Notes under the pieces: generated by a model
What the model saw: only the letters and a program-made list of their open reading frames with translations
Database searches by the model: none
What the model was told of the DNA's origin: nothing
Assembly (NCBI GenBank): GCA_958298945.1
Contig: OY282610.1
Coordinates: forward strand, 68,321,088-68,385,087
Origin: Atherix ibis
Taxonomy: Eukaryota; Arthropoda; Insecta; Diptera; Athericidae
DNA length: 64,000 nucleotides
Direction of reading: 5' to 3'
Part shown: piece by piece, positions 47,780 through 58,400 of the stretch
How positions within the stretch are numbered: the stretch's first letter is position 1
How the letters are laid out: the number at the start of each line of letters is the position of its first letter
Program-made: the position numbers and the translations under genes

Positions 47780-48545
47780 TGGTGTGTCAAGGCAGCGGTT
47801 AACCGTCACATCAGAACAGTCGATGCATCTGATCCACTGGCTATCGAAACTGATCGAAAATCCATCTGAATCAGATTCCATCTACACCTGTAGATAGGTT
47901 TAAAAAGACTTTTACCGACGTGTCTATCTACAGGAACCTCTCTGTCGAGCAGTTGGACGGGCTCGTAATATAACTTCTTAAGCAGTTATCAAGCTCAATA
48001 GCAGCCAAATCAGTGATCTTCGTTGCGGAGTCTTTCTGTGCAGAGTGGCTCTATACTCTGGAGACAGGCAACTGTTGAAATTACTAGCATCATCTTTACT
48101 GACAGCCCGGCCGCCCTAAACGCTACTCACGGTTCAATAAATGATCCTGCACTCAAACAAAATCGACATAGGCTTCTCAACAATAGGAGTGTCCTGTTGC
48201 GTTGGATGCCAGGTCATGTGGGAATTATGACCAATGAATATGTTGATCAGTTAGCTGGGGAAACTCTCCCAACCAGTCTCCACATACATTGAGCAAATTT
48301 CATCAAGCCAAGGATTTATTTCCGAGTAGGGTTCCTCTTATTGTTCCAAGTCCACTTTTTAATCTGATCGAACATTCTAAACAAACTCTCACTCCTCTAG
48401 CAAACTAAAAATAGACCAGCTTCGTTTTAGAGACAGATAACGTCCACCCACACTAACAATGAAGTCGCCAAATGGCCTTATGGTAAATGGTGCTATAAAT
48501 TGGCCCCTAGCTTAAGTCAACGGGACCTTCCCCATACAAACAAAC
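47780..48545 (+). mobile_element. Non-LTR relic with RNase H domain
   Basis: A plus-strand frame (48023-48292) reads VEITSIIFTDSPAALNATHG, then NRSVLLRWMPGHVGIMTNEY and VDQLAGE. This is the end of a retrotransposon RNase H: TDSxAAL with the second Asp, and WxPGHxGIxxNExxDxLA with the His/Asn/Asp pattern. The tail that follows (AAATGGCCTTATGG near 48470, CATACAAACAAAC near 48540) is the one also seen at 31.9-32.2, 51.4 and 60.0 kb. The RT part is not recognisable upstream. Confidence 0.75.
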
Positions 48546-49319
48546 ACACGAATTTTTTTGATGTTCTTTTCGAATTTTTTATGATGTGGAAAAATTCACA
48601 AGAAATTCAACTTAACATAAATAGATTCATTTCATGGGAAAATTGATGATTAATCAAATAAGCTCGTAAATATATTGAAAGATTTCTTGTTTATATTATG
48701 AATTAAATGACAAAAAAATAATGATAAGGAAAGAATTTTTTTAATTTATTTATTTTTGAATGGCAAAAATGCCATTTTGAGTTTGTTTTCGGTTGATATT
48801 ATTTTCCAATATTTTCTTGTTGATATTATGGAAAAAGATAATAATTCAGATGATCTGGTGTCATGGTAAAATATGAAATTTGCGTTCGCATTATTTTCTA
48901 TTCCTTTAATCCGACTTTTTTTTTGTGTATCCGTACACGTGTACACTGCCGGTTAAAAGTTTATCGCCAGTTTTTTTGAATTGTATTTGGTGGGAGACGC
49001 AAAGCAAAATTCGAAAAGTAAACAAAATTATTTTGTATGTTAATTTTGGAATTTTTTTTATCATTATAATTTGATATTATTTTCCAGATAATATTCTTTT
49101 CGATTTGTAATTCTTTGAAACAATTGATAAATTTTTTTTAATCTTTTATTGGAGTTCTGATTAGTTTCTGTACGGAATGTCGTCATGTGAACAAAAAAAT
49201 ATGTTTTTTCTTTGTTCTTATTTTATTGTGAAATTTTTTTTCTCTCCCAATTTCAATGTCAAGATTTTCCGTTCTCTAGACTTCTGCTAATGTCATTTTG
49301 TTTGTGCTTCATCTCCATA

Positions 49320-49500
49320 CTCCCCTTTAATTTCAAGTACACACAATCACAATCCACGACTGCCTATGCATTCGCTTTCGTACTCGGTCGTACACACGCA
49401 AGCATATGCGTTCACTTGCAGCCAACCACCGCTGAGTCGTTATGTTGCGGGAGAAAAGTGAAGTTGTATATACTTCAACAAGCCGCTGTCATAATTTAGT
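49320..49500. other. GC-richer island of unknown role
   Basis: The stretch contains CGACTGCCTATGCATTCGCT, a run of CG-containing words and AGCCAACCACCGCTGAGTCG. It stands out from flanking poly-T-rich DNA and is about 6 kb upstream of the dsh start codon. It could be a promoter or 5' exon, but I see no TATA box, initiator or splice evidence that settles this. Confidence 0.2.
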
Positions 49501-50121
49501 CTGTAGTTTTTTCCCTTTTGCTGTTTTCTTTTGTTTATTCTATTTATTTTTGCATGTTTCGTTTTCTTCCTATTTGCCATTTTGTTTGTCTTTTCGTTGA
49601 CGAATGGATGGAGTAGGTTGTTGGAAATTGTTAGGGGATAGATTTATTGTGGGTGCCTGCCACTCAGCTCTACATTACTACCCGAACTGTTTGGTAACAT
49701 TTTTTAAGCATATGTTTGGTTGCAAGCGTAGTTGTGTAAGGGGAGGCTAAAAATAAAAGCAATGAAATCAAAAGGAGGAAGAACAGAAAAAAACACAATT
49801 CAATCGATTCTGACGTACACTCTTCTTCTGTCAAATCGGTATTCACCCACTCTCGGCTGTTTTCTCCTCTCTCCCTCGTTATTTTCATGTGTACCGATGA
49901 CAAATGTTAAATTCGTACAATTTTTGTTGTTGTTCTTTTTTACGAAACTAGACGCCAAAATGTTATAGGAAGCAAAATTTCCATCAATGAGCTAAATTAA
50001 TAACGTTCGATAGCATTTGTATATGGTAAATTTCTACAATTTATTATAATTCAATTCAATGCGAAAATATTTGATGTACTTTGAAATTCATTAGAAATTG
50101 GTCCGATAGTTTGTTGGAAAA

Positions 50122-50140
50122 GGGAGGGGGGTGGGGGGTG
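50122..50140 (+). other. G-quadruplex-type motif
   Basis: GGGAGGGGGGTGGGGGGTGG holds at least four runs of three G with one-base loops on the + strand, in a very AT-rich setting. No gene is attached to it. Confidence 0.6.
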
Positions 50141-50692
50141 GAAATGGTTTTGTTGTAAATTCTATGGAATTTTTCATCATTTTGGTATCAATGAATTTTT
50201 TATTTATTATTTTTAACGTTCACTTATGTGCGCGGATACATGAGCGCCGAGTTAGAAAAGCATATATGAAAAAATTGCTGAAAAAACCGAAACTGTTGAA
50301 AACCGTTGAAAATATTAAAACTGCTTGTGTAAATACTACAAAATTCCTGTCAAACAAAAATAGGTTTTTTTTTGTTTGAAAAAGATTCCGTAAAACAAAC
50401 AGCAAATTTCCTTACGCTCAATTTGTGAATATAATACTTGTTGCATAGAAGATTGTGTTTTTTTAAACATTTTTTTGTGTGTGCACATTTAAAAAAAAAA
50501 TTGAAGTTTAAAATAAAATGCTTTACAAACTAACGGAAACGGCTCTCCAATGTACTGGGCTTACTGAAATCCCAAATTTGCTCAGTCTGATAATAACCGA
50601 CTGGACCAACGATTAGATTTCTTCAACAACCATTCCGAAATTCTGGGTAAAGAAACTTCTCAGCATTCGGATTGGGCACGCACGATTCAATT

Positions 50693-51360
50693 CAAGAATC
50701 ACCATATTTCAAATGAATGTCACTTAACCCAGAATTTCTTTTTGAATAGGATCTACGAACCAACAACTTCTTTTCCAAATTCATTTTTTAACCTTCTTTA
50801 ATATTTAAATATACTCCACAAAATTCAACAATCTTTGACCGTGGAGCACCCTGATCCTCGTGGTACCAGTTTTAATTAACGAGTACTTGGTCGGTACTCA
50901 GTCAAAGAGCTACAGTAACAGAACCTTGTAACTTCCTAGGCGCTGCTAGACCGACTCAGAACAGCGGATTTGTCAAGATTCACTTATCGGATTTGCCGTA
51001 GGCCACTTCTGGTATTGATAATAGTTTGATCGTTTCCCAGCATTGACAGTTGCGATATTGAATACCAGGGTTAAAAAAAAGGATCCAGGAGCATCAGATT
51101 GTATTTGGAAAAAGAGTTCAGGTGCCAGGTTGTGTCCCCGAATTTGAAAATACAAAATCCGTTCAATTCCTCTTTCAATAAATCTGATGTTTCTCTGGCA
51201 GTATGACATGTCAAGATTCCCCATATTTCAAATGAGTGTAACTTAACCCAGAGTTTCTTTTTGTATAGGATCTAAGAACCAACAACTTCTTTTCCAAATA
51301 CCTTTTTTTTAACCTTCTTTAAGATTTAAATATACTCCACAAAATTCAACAATCTTTGAC
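50693..51360. repeat. 147-bp direct duplication around a nested element
   Basis: The segment 50693-50839 (CAAGAATCACCATATTTCAA ... CAATCTTTGAC) recurs at 51212-51360 at roughly 90 percent identity. Between them lies only the R1-like segment 50840-51211. Both copies resemble the 3' tail of the RNase H-type retrotransposon family, and the right copy runs on into more of that tail (to about 51480). The layout is that of a very long target duplication. Confidence 0.88.
50840..51211 (-). mobile_element. Short R1-like tail element
   Basis: A 372-bp segment starting CGTGGAGCACCCTGATCCTC and ending GGCAGTATGACATGT. It is closely similar to the right part of 45300-46195 and shares TACTTGGTCGGTACT, CAAAGAGCTACAG and GACCGACTCA with the copy at 51.8-52.5 kb. 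On the minus strand both copies keep a related short frame (MSYCQRNIR..ERGIERIL.F, RGHNLAP.LFFQIQ), but its function is unknown. Confidence 0.75.
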
Positions 51361-51811
51361 TTTCCCCTCTAATTAACTATCGGTCAGTTTTTTAAAGTAA
51401 ACTACCAAGAACAAACTTACGCGAGACATGGAGTCCCCAAATGGTCACTAACTCTTGTCTCAGACAAATGGCTCTAGTCTTAGAATCTCTGATTATTTAT
51501 TTTTATTGTTAACAGAAATAACCTTCATTTTTTCTTAGTTCCTATGTTAGTGAAAAAGAATTGAAATTCGATTTACTCTTGTTGTGTGTATGTATGTATT
51601 TACAATTAATGCCTACTAATGCCATCTGGTTGATAAAGCAAAAAATTGTAGAAAAAAAACCGTTTCTGTCAATAAAAAAGAAAAAAAATCAAGTTCTTGT
51701 GAGTAATTGGACATTTTTATAAATGATAAATGGTAGGTGTGAGGTGGAGGTGGTCTTAACTAGTCTTCAGGACACTTATTAGAAGTTCTTCTGTAAATTT
51801 GAAGAATAATT

Positions 51812-52500
51812 CTGTTATTTAACGTGATATACAATACTTATCGTAGACATAATATCACGGCACACGAATTTTCGACATTCCAGCACAACTTCGTTCTCAT
51901 ACAATGGAATACTCAGCTCGGTTCCCTCTTTTGTCTTTCATATACTTGAACCACTTTCGGATTCCTCTATTCAGTTTCTTTCGTGTTCCATCCATCCATC
52001 GGTACAATTCCATAATGGTGAGCGATCTTAACCTGTAGACTGCTCCTGAAACTTTTGTGCTTCCATCTGAGCACACGCCCTGACCAACTCCATCCACCAC
52101 AGGTACAACCGTTCCTAACACTCAGTAACCAGTTACAAGTTAGTTACCCTAACTGTTGGTAGCAAGGCCTACCTAAATCTTTACTATTATCTGCAGTGAT
52201 AGTACCTGGGATATTTGGTATCCCTCACCATCAGTTCCAAAACTGTTCCCGCAATGTAGGTATTAACCACAGACACCACGTGACAGCCTGAGGCACGTCA
52301 ATTTGGCCCGGCACGGTGTGACCAACCACAGCGGACACCTGATCGCCGGGGTACCAGTTTTGTTTAAAGAGTATTTGGTCGGTACTCCCACTCAAAGAGC
52401 TACAGGAAGGAACCTTGTAAGTGCCTAGGCACTTTTAGGCCGACTCAGTACCACGGGTTCGCCAAAATCCGCGGGCTACTTTTGGTATTGATCCCCTTGC
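51812..52500 (-). mobile_element. R1-like retrotransposon fragment
   Basis: It starts with the shared terminus CTGTTATTTAACGTGAT. It holds a degenerate coding block on the minus strand (RLRSLTIMELYRWMDGTRKK, RGIRKWFKYMKDKRGN) and then a 3' UTR segment that follows the 3.3-3.8 kb sequence phrase by phrase: GTTACAAG, GGTATTAACCACA, GGTACCAGTTTTGTTTAAAG, CCTAGGCAC and CGGGTTCGCCAAAA. Confidence 0.8.
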
Positions 52501-52739
52501 GGTATGTAAAGTAGAAGCGTCGGATTTTTATATATAGAAGAACTGAAGGGGAAAGGATCTATTTCGCAGTCGAGTTTAACACTCACCAAATTGCTGATCC
52601 AATATTCAATACCTTTTTTGTTTGTAATGCCATCTATTGAGTTCTGCCAGATGCAAACAAAAATATTTTTCTCTTTCGTGATGCCCCATTATCTCAAAGT
52701 TGAAAGTGTGTTTCTTTTAACATTGTATAATCGGCGCTA

Positions 52740-53130
52740 GTCGTTAAAGGGTGGTTTATATACAAGATATACTTAAAAACTGAAATACGAGTATAATTCC
52801 AATGTATGGGCAAGCGCTTCTAAAATATCATTCCGCTTACTAGATGGGAAACAAAATGAACAGCGCCGTCTTGTCTCCTAACTTTTTTTTAAAATATATA
52901 TTGTATATAAGACCGCGTTGTTCTATTGATTCTGTATCTAGACTCAGTAGAAGAGCGCTGTCTTGTCTCCTGCCTTTTTAAAAAAAAAATTCTATCATAT
53001 TTTCTACAAACAGGGTTTCAGTAAACTGGCTACCAAGAATGCTCATCGGTTTACCGTGAATCCCCTTTTCGGACGCCTTGTAAGATTCTTCTTTCAATCA
53101 TTCAATCCCCTGGCTCACTCCATTTCATAA
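52740..53130 (+). mobile_element. Jockey-like retrotransposon fragment
   Basis: Phrases here follow the relics at 8.4-9.8 and 15.2-15.75 kb: CAATGTATGGGCAAGCGCTTCTAAAA parallels the HxWxGxSKASL block at 15445-15480, and TTTCAGTAAACTGGCTACCAAGAATG with GGTTTACCGTGAATCCCCTTTTCGG parallels 15610-15700. It is interrupted by a low-complexity insert around 52880-52990. Confidence 0.55.
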
Positions 53131-54049
53131 ACTCTGATTCTAATAAAAAAAACATGGGCATACTGTGTCCAATAATATATTTGGAATCACCCAGTTTGGT
53201 TTATAAGATGGAGTGTGTAAGAAAGTTTTTGCCAGAAGACGACTACTCCTTGCAAGCTTAAAATCAAAATGATTCCACAACGTAGTAGAGCGTTATAAGG
53301 ACCACTGATGTTCGCTATACTGTTAGACAGCGTTATCAAAATGTTCTTTCGGTTCTCGAAGTATGATTTGCCCATTGCCAAAAAAAAGGTCTCATTTGTC
53401 CTGGTAAAAACACCCATCGGTGACTAAAAAGACAGTGTGTTCGAGATGTATCGTAATCACTTATGTCTCGTTTGGTAATGTTAACTCAAAATTTAAAAAC
53501 AACAAATTTATTAAATGCTATTCAATATTTTATTCTGCCATCTTCAGTCTATTAAATAAAGTGCAACAAGTGCATTGTATTCGTAGCGATGATACTGCCA
53601 TCTACAGTCTCTAAAGTGGTATGCGCTCAGCGAATTTTATTATGTAATGTTCGTTCTCCCATCTATAGCTTGATGTGTTTCTTTATATGTAAGTAATGTA
53701 CCTTAGCCATAAGCCTATGACGCCATTTTTTTTGGAAATGCCCCTTTTAGACATGAGCCTATGACGCCATCACTATAACGCCATCTTTTTTTTGGAAACT
53801 TCAAGTTTAGTTTTTCTGGACGTTACCAGTTTGCTATACGAAGTTGGTCTGTTTTTAACAGACTAGATCAGTTAGAGTTTGCTAAATTTTATGAAATGAG
53901 TCTTGGAAATTAATTTGTTTGGATCTAGGAGCTCTACTATAGGAGGAATTCTAATCGGAAATAACTCTTTGGTTTGATGACATTTGCTCAATAACTGGAC
54001 ACTTGTTTTGTTGAGTAGGCTATATCGAATCTTGGTTGAGTACAAAATT

Positions 54050-54270
54050 ATTTAATGGATCATGAATAGCGTTTAGGGCGGCTTGGCTGTCGATTGACAA
54101 AATCGATAGAAATTTCAACAGCCATGTTTATTGCCCACAGCTCCCCCTGTCAATACAACTTCAATTCGGACCTGCCCTGTTCGAATTGAAATTGTATTGA
54201 GGTCGGTCGCCTCATCCGTGAATAGAAACGAACATTCTTCGAACCGATCTAACTGTTTCAAAACAACTGT
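54050..54270 (-). mobile_element. RNase H-type retrotransposon fragment
   Basis: The minus strand carries GTTGAAATTTCTATCGATTTTGTCAA with CGACAGCC..GCCGCCCTAAACGCTA, directly comparable to the RNase H block at 48075-48130 (VEITSIIFTDSPAALNAT). Only about 200 bp remain and the frame is broken. Its orientation is opposite to the 48-kb copy. Confidence 0.6.
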
Positions 54271-54742
54271 TTATTTTTTATTGGCATGTGTCATCTAAAA
54301 CAGGAGCTGAAAAAACAACCTAAATTTAAAAAAAAAACCTGTCAAAAATCGTCTGCCATTTTTAACGAGAACAAAAAAATATCCACTTTGTTGATATCTT
54401 TGGGATAATTACACACTTTTGATAGTGAAGTCATGATTTTGTTAATGTTTTTTGAATGATTTTTTATTATTTCTTGAAAATCAACAATTTTTTGTTGTTA
54501 TAATTTTTCAATATAAACAAACGTTTTTTCATAATAAATTCAGAAACGTTAAGAATATATTAAAGGCAATAAGTAATTTTTTATAATAATAAAGTTAAAA
54601 AAAATCAAAAATAAGTTTTAACAACTAAAAATAAAAATAAAAACCTAAAACGGCGAATAAAAACTATTCAAAATTATATTGTGCATGTTCTATTAAAAAA
54701 ATAAACATTAAAAATGGACATTAAGGCGAATTTAAATGATTA

Positions 54743-54762
54743 GAGAGAGAGAGAGAGAGAGA
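54743..54762. repeat. (GA)n repeat upstream of dsh
   Basis: A run of about ten GA dinucleotides lies some 660 bp before the dsh start codon. GAGA runs can bind GAGA factor in fly promoters, but nothing else here proves a promoter. The following 600 bp are strongly purine-rich on the + strand and probably 5' UTR or upstream flank. Confidence 0.7.
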
Positions 54763-55422
54763 TGCGCTAATATTTAAAAAAAAAACGGCAAAAGAAAATC
54801 CATTAAAAAAAAGAGTGTGTGAGTGGAAAATTTAGAAATTAAATTTAAGAAAAAATTTCGGACGAGACAAGGTAATAAATTGGATTGATTGAGGAGTATT
54901 AAAAGTCGAGAACGAAAGCAAAGGTGAAATTGCACGGTAAAACATCGAATAAAAGGATAAAAAAAACATAACAAGAAGGAAAAATAAATATAACAGAAAG
55001 TAGAGAAGAAATTGAACAAAATAATAATAATAAGAAGAAAATAATAAGAAAAAGCAGAAGGAAAAGGAAAACAAAGTCAATGAATGATTTTCAAAAAAAA
55101 ATTTTATGAATTCAAAATAATCAACTAAGAGGAATAATAGAATAGAGAGATCAATAGAATAAGGAGATAAATAATAAAAATAATGATATTTATAGTAAGC
55201 ACATTAACATAGGCAAAACTAATCGTCAACAATCTAAATGACAAAAGAGAAGAACAATCAGAAAAATAATTACATAAAAGAAACAAAATTATTATAATTA
55301 CTTGCTTGCTAGTTGCTGCAAAGAAAAAGAAAGAAAAGAACAAAAAAAGAAAAAAATAATAATAATAAAAAATCGATCATATATGAACGTGTAAAGTTAT
55401 ATAAAAATTCCAAATAATCGAG

Positions 55423-58400
55423 ATGAATGATAAAAATTCATTAGAAACAAAAGTAATTTATCATATTGATGATGAAACAACGCCTTATCTTGTGAAAATA
55501 CCTCTGCCATCATCGCAAGTCACACTTAGAGATTTTAAAATGGTTCTAAATAAGCAAAACAACAATTATAAATATTTCTTCAAATCAATGGATGCGGATT
55601 TTGGGTAAATATTATTTTCAGTTTCAATTATTTTATTTTTCTAAATTATTTATGGTTTTGTTTTTGGCCCAGAGTTAAGATGGCATTTAAACATTATATT
55701 TTTTGAGGTTTTTTATTTTTTATTTTACTGTCACTAAATTATTCCTTGACAGTGACACGATTATCTGGCTAAGGCCTATTCGAATGTCCCAAACTCCAGT
55801 TGACGAAGATAGGAACTATTTGGTCTTCTTGATACCATCGATAAATTGTCCAGAAATAAAAAGTCTCTTTTATTTTTTCAAAAAATCCTCCAACTGTCCG
55901 CTTGAAAAGCGTTTTTGGAAACAATTCAAACATATAAAAAGTTCTAAATTTATAGACTAATAGCGAACGTCTTGGCATAACTTCACAAAAAACCAAGCCC
56001 AACAATATTAAAATTGTATGGTTTTAAGAGAACAGAAACAAACTATAGCAAGTAGCATCGTCACTTTAGAATGAAATTCTTTCTGCCAAGTATTAAAAAA
56101 ATTTACGGTCGTATATAAATAGAATATTTTTATATGATAATCAATGTTTTAGAAATCGAACCCTTAAATCCAATGATATGAGTGGTTTTCCATACCCATG
56201 AATACCTGCTGAATCCTACCTTGACGAACACGATTTCTATTTAAATAAATCTCAAATATCGAATAATTGATGTAGAAATAATCGAAAACCAGTTTCTTCG
56301 AGCTATTTTGTACGATTAACTCCGTGGCAAACGACAATTATCCATTCTCCTGCTGGACATTTTTGGGGATTTATAATTTTATAGTTATGGATATGGTAAA
56401 GATAATTTGTCACAAATCCAAAATAATCTTTACGATTCATTTAGGACTGAAGGTATTTTTAAAGATTCTGAATTTGTCCCAAAAGGTTACAATTTCTCCC
56501 AACTTGTCACAAGTTCTCCCAATTTGTCACAACTTCCCCCAACTGGTCACAATTTCTCCAAACTTGTCAAAATTTGTCCCAATGTCACAATTTCTTCCAT
56601 CTTGTCACAGTTTCTTCCAACTTGTCGCAATTTCTCCAAACTTGTCACAATTTCTCCAAACTTGCCACAACTTCTCCCAATTTGTCACAACTTCTCCCAA
56701 TTTGTCACAACTTCTCCCAACTTTTTACAATTTCTCCAAACTTGTCACAATTTCTCCCAACTTGTCACCATTTCTCCAAACTTGTTACAATTTCTCCCAA
56801 CATGACGCTATTGCTATTAAGTTGACAAAATTTATCTTAATTTGGCAAAATTTCTGCCAACTTGTCATAATATTTACGCACTTGTCACTAAAAATAAAAA
56901 TTTCTTCCAAGCTTTTGACAACTTTTTCCAATTTGTCAGAATTTGTCCTAGCTTGACTAAACTTTATAATATTTTTTGTGAACTTGTCAAGATATAGTAA
57001 AATTTCGTACTACTTATCACAATTGTCAGAATTTATCCCAATTTGACTTAACGTTCAATTATGGCACAATTTGTACGAACTTGTCCCCATTTTTCTCAAT
57101 TTGTCACAATTCCTATCAATTTGTCAGAATTCGTCCCAATTTGACTTAACGTCCAATTGTGGCACAATTTGTACGAACTTGTCACCATTTTTCAATAATA
57201 TTTTCGTCAATTTGTCACAATTCCTACCAATTTGTCACAATTCCTATCAATTTGTCAGAATTTGTCCCAACTTGACTAAACATTATATGTACCAACCTGT
57301 GCCAATATTTTTCGGAACTATTTGTGGTAAAGTAAAACTTCTCCAAATTTATCAGAATTTGTCGCATTTCGACTTAAATATGTCAAAATTTGTACAAACT
57401 TGATCCCCAACCTAAAAGATTTCGCCTACTTTCCACAATTTTTCTCAACTTGTGACAATTTCTGCCAATTTCTCACAACTTGCGACAATTTCTTCCAACT
57501 TGCAACAAATTCTCCCAACTTGTCACAATTTCTCCCAGCATGTCATAATTTTCCCCTTTTCGTCACAATTTCTCCCAACTTGTCACAATTTCTCCCAGCG
57601 TGTCACAATTTCTCCCAACTTTTCACAATTTCTCTCAGCTTGTCACAATTTCTCCTAACTTGCGACAATTTCTCCCAACCATCACATGATTTTCGTTGTG
57701 AGAATGCATAAAAAAAATCAGATTATTCTTATAAACTCAACTTTTTTTTTATGTTCAAACTTAATTTAGAAACTTTAAATTTAAAAAAGTATTTTTATTC
57801 ATTTTATTTTTCTGTACATCTTCTAGTGTCGTTAAAGAAGAAATAGCTGACGATTCAACAATATTGCCATGTTTTAATGGACGTGTAGTATCATGGGTAA
57901 GTATTAGTAGAAAAATGAGTATTTTTTTAGTCTGTTCTCTTTGAAAAGTTTCTAATTCTTAATATAATTTTTGATAATAATTTAAAAATAAATTTGCATT
58001 TAATGTAGGTTTTTATTTACTTCAACTAATTCTGATCTTTGGTGTAAACCTAAATTGGTTTCAAAACTTATTTACCATAAGATTTATAAATCGATATCTT
58101 TTTCCGTTCTATACTCGGTGCAACCCTTCCAGTTCCATGTTTGCCAATTTATTTTTCGGATAATACTATTTTACGGCCGCATGATGCAAGCCCGCTATTT
58201 TTATCCTTTGGATGACATCATTTTGTTGATACAGCAAATACAGCTTTTCGTTATGTCTAATTCTCCAGTTTCATCTTCCCATACAAGGCCATAAATCTTA
58301 CGGCAGACTTCTTTCAAAATGGCTAAGCGCATCTTCACATTGTTCCCCTCCATATTTCTGCAAATAATTTGGGTCAACATATTTTGTTCATGCTAAGTAA

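Noticed and set aside
56324..56956. A 210-codon frame and several others in the dsh intron repeat
   Set aside because: They follow from a stop-free 20-bp tandem unit. The peptide is the unit read in three phases and lies in an intron of a well-supported gene.
56471..57684. CRISPR array
   Set aside because: The units are contiguous with no unique spacers, and the organism is an insect.
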